This document shows positions 60,601 to 64,000 of a DNA stretch of 64,000 nucleotides, piece by piece (position 1 is the stretch's first letter; each line of letters starts with the position of its first letter). Where the stretch lies: NCBI RefSeq assembly GCF_932276165.1, contig NC_063997.1:6148001-6212000 (forward strand). The letters run 5' to 3'. The notes beneath the pieces were generated by a model. The model was given only the letters and a program-made list of their open reading frames with translations. It made no database searches and was not told the origin of the DNA. Source of the DNA: Plutella xylostella. Taxonomy: Eukaryota; Arthropoda; Insecta; Lepidoptera; Plutellidae. The translations under genes were made by a program, and so were the position numbers.

Positions 60601-63337
60601 CTCCTCTAAAGTCATCAAACAAAACAAAGAATACCTAATATCACCTCTCACCCATATCTGCAATCTGGCCCTCACCACTGGTATTTTCCCCACCGCTTTC
60701 AAAAAGGCAATTATTATACCTGTATACAAGGCTGGTGACAGAACGCTGATCAACAACTATAGACCGATTTCTATCTTGCCTACGCTATCAAAAATATTGG
60801 AACGTCTGCTGAACAACCGTCTTGTCTCATACCTCGAGTCAATGTCTATTTTGTCTCCTAATCAGTTCGGCTTCCGAAGTGGCAAATCAACGGCCGATGC
60901 GGTGTCGCACCTGACTAACTTTGTTGCTACAAATTTAGACAAAGGGAAGAAATGCTTAGGAATATTTCTAGACTTGGCAAAAGCTTTCGACACGGTATCG
61001 GTTCCGAAGTTATTGTGTAAGCTTGAAAGCGTTGGAGTTCGTGGTGTCCCTCTAGACTTGTTCAGAGACTATCTTACAGACAGGGTTCAAGTTGTTAGGG
61101 TGGGAAATTACATTAGCGATCCATTACCTGTTACTTATGGTGTCCCACAGGGTAGCATCCTTGGGCCAACTCTCTTTTTGCTATACATAAATGAGCTGTG
61201 TAGCATAGATTTGCTTAAAGGTAAAATCGTTACCTTTGCCGATGACACAGCGCTTTTGTTTCAAGGGGACGACTGGAACGATACTTTTAACTGCGCCCAA
61301 ATCGGTTTTAACATAATAAACAATTGGTTACTCTTAAATAGTTTGACGTTAAATGCAGATAAAACCAAGTATATGTCCTTTTCTATTCGCAAACCTCGGA
61401 AATCAATTCAGTCCCTCAAAATCCGGGCTCACATCTGCCCTGGCGATGCTTCATCGGCTTCACAGGATTGCAACTGCACTCTACTTGAAAGTGTCGATAA
61501 AATAAAGTATTTAGGAGTTGTTATCGACTGTAATCTTACATTTAAGTACCATATTGCCAACCTTACCCTAAGAATAAGAAGACTGATGGCAATTTTTAGC
61601 ACTTTACGCCATGTAGCTAACCCTTGTCTCCTTAAAATGGTATATTTTACGCTTTGCCAATCAATACTTACGTATTGCATTAATTCTTGGGGAGGTACGT
61701 TCAAAACGTACTTGCTACCACTTGAGCGCGCTCAAAGAGCAATACTGAAAGTAAGCTCTTTCAAGCCCATTAGATACCCAACTTCCGACCTATTCAGAGA
61801 GTGCGGTGTACTTACGGTGAGGCAGTTATATATCCAGTGTGCTATAATTCGGTACCCTTCGTCTACGCATTATTCTCCCTCCTGTGCCACCATCGCGACC
61901 CGTCGTTCCCATAACATCTCTAAAACTGAAGGCTTTAAGACTTGTTTCATTAACAGATTAGAGACCTACCTTGGTGGATTTCTTTATAATGTTGCTAACA
62001 AATTATATAATATTCATGCTCTTAATAAATTTGAAATCAAGCGAATAGTTTTAAACTGGCTCAAACCACTTAATTATGAAGAGACAGAAAAATTATTAAT
62101 ATCCCCCCTTCGGGGATAATGTAGTTCCTTCTATAATGAAAATACTGTAACTCAAATTAATTATCTGTGAGGTATAGCTGCTATTGCTTATAATTTTAGT
62201 CTACTAACTAGATACCTACATATATATAAAAATAAATAATCTTAGTGATTATATACATACATATATGATACAACATTCAAAATTGTTTTTCAAAAGATAT
62301 TATAGTTAAGTTTGCATGTTAATTTTATTTTTATAATGTTCTTGTTTTGTCAATACTTTTGTCTGTAAAATTGTATACATTCACATGCTCTTACTTAGAT
62401 TTAACGGAAGAGCTTGTCACCTATATTACAGGCCTTAAACCTAGTTTAGGTGGCAAGGTTTACCATATTTACAGTGTTCACTCGATGTATATTTTTACAT
62501 GTTTTTTGGATCAATAAATGATTTATTTATTATTTATTTATACATTTATATGGAGACTCTCACACTACGATACTGGTATTCTATGCGTTCGCGACTAGTC
62601 TCGCGATACCCGGTCGCTTGTGCGTCGCGTCTCGTGCGTTTTGACAAGATGGCGATAAACGCTGCCAAAAGACTCGCACCCGCTGCCGCTGGTACGCCTT
62701 ACCCATTATGATTAGATTATATACATCTTATTTAGTCTATAACGAAACAAATGAACACAATCCACGTCCAGGAGTACAATACTCCCCAGGACGTAAACAA
62801 CCAAATAGAGTCATCGCCGGCCAACTACTCGCACCCGCTGAAAGTGGGGGCGCCACTAGTCGTGCGCTTTACCCATTTTGATTACATTACCTTCATCTTA
62901 TTTTACTCAGCCAAACACCAGATAATAAACGAAAAAGAAACAAATGAACACAAACCCATTGTACCCCCAGGACGTAAGCGACCAAGTCGAATCATCGCCG
63001 GCCAACGACTCGCACCCTCTAGAAGTGGGGGCGCCACTAGTCGTGCGCTTTACCCATTATGATTACATTACCTACATCTTATTTTACTCAGCCAAACACC
63101 AGATAATCGACGAAAAAGAAACAAATGAACACAACTAATTGTATTCCCCAGGACGTAAGCGACCAAGTCGAGTCATCTCCCGCCAATGACTCGCACCCTC
63201 TAGAAGTGGGGGCGCCACTAGTGGTGCGCGGTGATTGGCGCGCGCGGGTGTGCGCGAGGGTCGCGGCTGACCTGCGCGCAAGACGGACCTACAGGGGGAA
63301 TAGTGTCAGCCATCTGCTGAGGGCTATACGGAATAAG
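45648..63337 (+). CDS. Ire1: Ire1 (ERN1) ER-stress sensor kinase/endoribonuclease, 3' end outside window
   Basis: Exons 45648-45719, 45831-45948, 47201-47452, 47644-47844, 49911-50151, 50315-50888, 55992-56173, 56810-56959, 57716-57855, 58268-58458, 58703-58836, 59090-59237, 63152-63337. All join in phase at GT/AG sites: 863 codons, about 80-110 residues short of full length. Signal peptide 1-18; luminal sensor domain ~25-460 (FATLGGGMVAVEPLTGSVIW, TLYIGEHNHGLYA); membrane segment ~464-483; kinase ~530-800 with GKGCEGTF, VAVK (K558), VHRDIKPHN (D647), DFG (670-672), the activation loop SFSRRSGITGTDGWIAPE; start of the RNase domain 802-863 (DVSDQVESS, RTYRGNSVSHLLRAIRNK). Ire1 senses unfolded protein in the ER and splices Xbp1-type mRNA. 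The catalytic end of the RNase lies past 64000. Two of its exons have broken tandem copies in introns. Confidence 0.93.
45970..46160. repeat. possible dispersed repeat in Ire1 intron 2
   Basis: A GC-richer block in an AT-rich intron, starting with CATCATCATCATGTCC and containing CCGTATCCGGAGACGG. It resembles lepidopteran interspersed repeats in style only; no boundaries can be set. The rest of the intron to 47200 shows nothing. Confidence 0.3.
47845..49910 (+). other. Ire1 intron 4
   Basis: 2.1-kb intron; donor GTGAGT, acceptor TTTCCAG. AT-rich, no element or gene recognised. The open frame at 48305-48550 looks like chance. Confidence 0.7.
53405..53650 (+). pseudogene. decayed LINE reverse-transcriptase fragment
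   Basis: From about 53504 one frame reads FSCGVPQR then a stop; after a one-base shift it reads PLLWNLAYNAVLQIKLANGV. Together these are the GVPQGSVLGPLLW region of a LINE reverse transcriptase with a stop and frameshift. The FADD box that should follow is lost. No downstream domain can be recognised up to ~53990. Confidence 0.6.
54601..54644 (-). repeat. dispersed repeat fragment
   Basis: Contains CCTTGTACTAATGTACTCCC, the inverse of 56302-56340 in the next intron. Same family, opposite orientation. Confidence 0.5.
56262..56355 (+). repeat. dispersed repeat ending in (GT)n
   Basis: Reads GTGCAGCAATGCACCTCTGC, then CCCCGCAAGGGAGTACATTA, and ends in a GT microsatellite (about 56338-56352). 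Related to 54601-54644 in inverse orientation. Style fits common lepidopteran repeats. Confidence 0.5.
56874..57357 (+). repeat. four-copy tandem repeat of the 3' edge of the Ire1 kinase exon
   Basis: The 3' part of exon 8 (from GACCGCGAGGTG, 56874) plus the first ~50 bases of the intron is repeated at 57014, 57144 and 57271 (unit ~127-130 bp). Copies 2-4 all lack the same 10 bases (GCGCACGCGC at 56911-56920 or an equivalent alignment), which shifts the frame and creates GACATGTAG with an early stop. Copy 3 has a further small deletion. All four copies keep the sequence up to the GTCAGT donor. Only copy 1 continues the Ire1 frame. Confidence 0.9.
57520..57658. repeat. possible short MITE
   Basis: CCTGCCTCACT at the left and AGTGAGACAGG at the right are inverted with one mismatch, 139 bp apart, in Ire1 intron 8. 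Weak evidence on its own. Confidence 0.3.
57669..57693. repeat. solo end of the CAGGRTGTTGC TIR family
   Basis: ACAGAGTGTTGCAAAAAGGG followed by TATACTAAGG, matching the left end at 52628. Lies directly before the acceptor of Ire1 exon 9 (57715), so the exon's branch-point region may be partly transposon-derived. Confidence 0.5.
59320..62540 (+). mobile_element. 5'-truncated CR1-group LINE in Ire1 intron 12
   Basis: Endonuclease/reverse-transcriptase ORF without its N-terminus and without any ORF1, followed by a 3' region of about 0.4 kb that ends in an AT-rich tail (near 62505-62540). It begins only ~80-100 bp after the donor of exon 12 (59238). The exact ends are not certain, and no target duplication was found. 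Same orientation as Ire1. Confidence 0.75.
59342..62119 (+). CDS. LINE ORF2 (5'-truncated): endonuclease and reverse transcriptase
   Basis: One continuous frame to TAA at 62117-62119. The endonuclease lacks its first ~20 residues and starts at LLPDVIVLTECW; later motifs are LLVGDINIDIT, NSCLDHVLVRS and SITDHDSILFSL. The reverse transcriptase has YRPISILPTLSKILERLL, NQFGFRSGKSTADAVSHL, GIFLDLAKAFDTV, YGVPQGSILGPTLFLLYIN and the catalytic FADD (VTFADDTALLF). No RNase H. There is no ATG at the start of the surviving part, so it is a dead-on-arrival copy with an undamaged body. Similar in plan to the LINE ORF2 at 24282-27182 but clearly a different family. Confidence 0.85.
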   Translation, partial: LLTRIGLLPDVIVLTECWLSVNNSAPPLDGYYTYITSNYILQNDGVIVYIRSDISSQSYEPKFQDANCLVSIIESTAIVSIYRSPSYKSIENFLDSLSSLLGSLLRYKNILLVGDINIDITPMTTDRHAEEYLNMTHSLGFWPSHTIPTRVNSCLDHVLVRSNNATTTLVIKSSITDHDSILFSLKSDLKKFKPCTTVPKIIFPAISKDLSNLNFSPILDSNDCNIATDYLVRCISDIVTKNTIYVKIPRRKVVLKQWMTPGLLRCVKHRDKLHSEVRKDPDNYLLKLTYSRYRNFCGKLIKKIKRQYDRNELESASNLGIKKTWEAINSITHRKPKKDSAQDILKSDSSPTVAVNKTNSFFANVGKNLAEKIANLNIPRRHSPPAELPSSFTMIPTDQFEINATIDSLKLLGSVGWDGISSKVIKQNKEYLISPLTHICNLALTTGIFPTAFKKAIIIPVYKAGDRTLINNYRPISILPTLSKILERLLNNRLVSYLESMSILSPNQFGFRSGKSTADAVSHLTNFVATNLDKGKKCLGIFLDLAKAFDTVSVPKLLCKLESVGVRGVPLDLFRDYLTDRVQVVRVGNYISDPLPVTYGVPQGSILGPTLFLLYINELCSIDLLKGKIVTFADDTALLFQGDDWNDTFNCAQIGFNIINNWLLLNSLTLNADKTKYMSFSIRKPRKSIQSLKIRAHICPGDASSASQDCNCTLLESVDKIKYLGVVIDCNLTFKYHIANLTLRIRRLMAIFSTLRHVANPCLLKMVYFTLCQSILTYCINSWGGTFKTYLLPLERAQRAILKVSSFKPIRYPTSDLFRECGVLTVRQLYIQCAIIRYPSSTHYSPSCATIATRRSHNISKTEGFKTCFINRLETYLGGFLYNVANKLYNIHALNKFEIKRIVLNWLKPLNYEETEKLLISPLRG
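62609..63230 (+). repeat. 181-bp tandem repeat of the 5' edge of the Ire1 RNase exon
   Basis: Acceptor plus the first ~78 bases of exon 13 occur with exon starts at 62790, 62971 and 63152, spaced exactly 181 bp; a worn fourth copy lies around 62609-62710. Copies at 62790 and 62971 keep CCCCAG acceptors and an open frame (DVSDQVESSPAND and a variant with DVNNQIESSPANY), but after VVR they run into intron-derived sequence (FTHYDYITY). Only 63152 continues into the conserved RNase sequence. Confidence 0.9.
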
Positions 63338-63584
63338 GTGAGTGGTTGTTGATTGTGTAGTTTTACAGGATAGATGATAACGTGAGGCGGGTCTCTGACG
63401 GGCAACTTTGCAACGGGTAATATAAATGGTAATTCCCATTTTTAGAAACTTTCACGAACTTTCAGAATCTTTATCGACACTTTTCTTAGACGTTTACGAA
63501 AATACGGGATGTTTGAGAGTTCAAAGGAATAAGTCTTGCGACTTAAACTTTAATCAAAATCCATTCCATCACTTTTTGCATCAC

Positions 63585-63680
63585 CCGAAGTTATTAAACT
63601 GGAAGCCGGTTATGAGTAAGTAGGTGGATGATAGGTGTGTGATGGATCAGTATCGCGTGGCCAATTCGCATTGAGGCGAA
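63585..63680 (-). pseudogene. decayed copy of the receptor-like terminal exon
   Basis: On the - strand it reads RIGHAIL near 63676 and, in another frame, YLLITGFQFNNFG then stop. These match VRVGHALL and NYLITGLQFNNLL of the exon at 63756-63925. Frames are broken. Displacement is about 175 bp. Confidence 0.5.
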
Positions 63681-63755
63681 AAAAAAATACACCGTGTTTT
63701 CAAAGACAATAAAACGCAAAATCATCGATCAAAATCTATTTCATCACATATCACA

Positions 63756-63925
63756 TCACAACAAGTTATTAAACTGCAAGCCGGTAATCAGATAATTAGA
63801 GAGCATAGTGAAGGCGCTGGGAAGTAGCGCGTGGCCCACTCGCACCGAGCCGAACAGCGTGATCGACACCCGGTGTGTGGACGTCGCCGACGCTATTTGA
63901 CGTAGCGTCGCGAAATTCTCGTTCT
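63756..63925 (-). CDS. possible last exon of a gustatory-receptor-like gene
   Basis: TTATTCCAG acceptor, then an open frame of 56 codons from phase 1 to TGA at 63758-63756. It reads NENFATLRQIASATSTHRVS, then a hydrophobic end with HALLPSAFTML and NYLITGLQFNNLL. Insect gustatory receptors end with a short exon that encodes the seventh membrane helix and a TYLVVLLQF-type motif; NYLITGLQF is compatible. That is family knowledge and the match is weak. The upstream exons would lie past 64000, which would place this gene inside or across the last Ire1 intron. Confidence 0.35.
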
Positions 63926-64000
63926 CTGGAATAAAATATGGTTTTACAATGGTACCGTGTCATATAAGTTCAGGTTGATATACTAAAACAACCTAACCTA

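Larger units (their letters stand above)
63338..64000 (+). other. Ire1: start of Ire1 intron 13
   Basis: Donor GTGAGT after RNK. No exon for the rest of the RNase domain (expected KHHYRELP-like start, then the catalytic Tyr/Arg/His region) fits in phase before the window ends. The - strand receptor-like exon lies inside this stretch. Confidence 0.6.

Noticed and set aside
63415..63623. Frame reading NFHELSESLSTLF, which looks a little like the start of the last Ire1 RNase exon.
   Set aside because: After the TTTTTAG acceptor this frame needs phase 2, but the preceding Ire1 exon ends in phase 0, and the following residues (ENTGCLRVQRNK) do not match the RNase domain. At most a decayed copy of the real exon.
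1..64000. CRISPR arrays, operons, rRNA or tRNA genes.
   Set aside because: The window is spliced eukaryotic DNA; regular repeats found are microsatellites, exon-edge copies or LINE tails, and the only tRNA-like sequence is a SINE.

Overview
This is eukaryotic nuclear DNA, most likely from a moth or butterfly (Lepidoptera). It is AT-rich with GC-richer exons and GT/AG introns. It holds insect-type LINEs, many TA-flanked terminal-inverted-repeat (TIR) elements, and short dispersed repeats of a kind common in Lepidoptera. The lineage call is inference from style; no species marker is present.

Three conserved genes can be rebuilt exon by exon with consistent splice phases. (1) A meteorin-family secreted protein, + strand, four coding exons at 9753-13580; its signal-peptide exon was not found. 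(2) The Tex2 (Nvj2-like) ER lipid-transfer protein, - strand, 20 coding exons at 44729-17745, a complete CDS of 1116 codons plus stop. (3) The ER-stress sensor Ire1 (ERN1), + strand, 13 coding exons at 45648-63337, 863 codons; the end of its RNase domain lies past the window. A possible last exon of a gustatory-receptor-like gene lies on the - strand at 63756-63925.

Layout: 1-9752 non-coding with one TIR element (5098-6035) and microsatellites; 9753-14475 meteorin; 14475-14660 a narrow junction between two converging 3' ends; 14660-44729 Tex2 and its 3' UTR; 44730-45647 a divergent Tex2/Ire1 promoter region; 45648-63337 Ire1; 63338-64000 Ire1 intron with the receptor-like exon. Tex2 and Ire1 introns are loaded with mobile DNA: a three-level nest (a LINE inside a Tc1/mariner-like element inside another TA-flanked TIR element, 20462-28606), an intact I-like LINE with an 11-bp target duplication (36753-42155), two inverted copies of a ~740-bp TIR element that bracket Tex2 exons 11-13, a 5'-truncated LINE (59.3-62.5 kb), a SINE and several MITEs.

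The most unusual feature is repeated tandem duplication of exon edges. Five internal exons and the Tex2 stop-codon region each have one or more partial copies lying in the neighbouring intron or flank, usually carrying the splice site as well. Most copies are broken by stops or truncation. Functionally, Ire1 and Tex2 both act at the ER membrane (unfolded-protein sensing; lipid transfer at ER contact sites) and share a ~0.9 kb divergent promoter region, which suggests but does not prove co-regulation.
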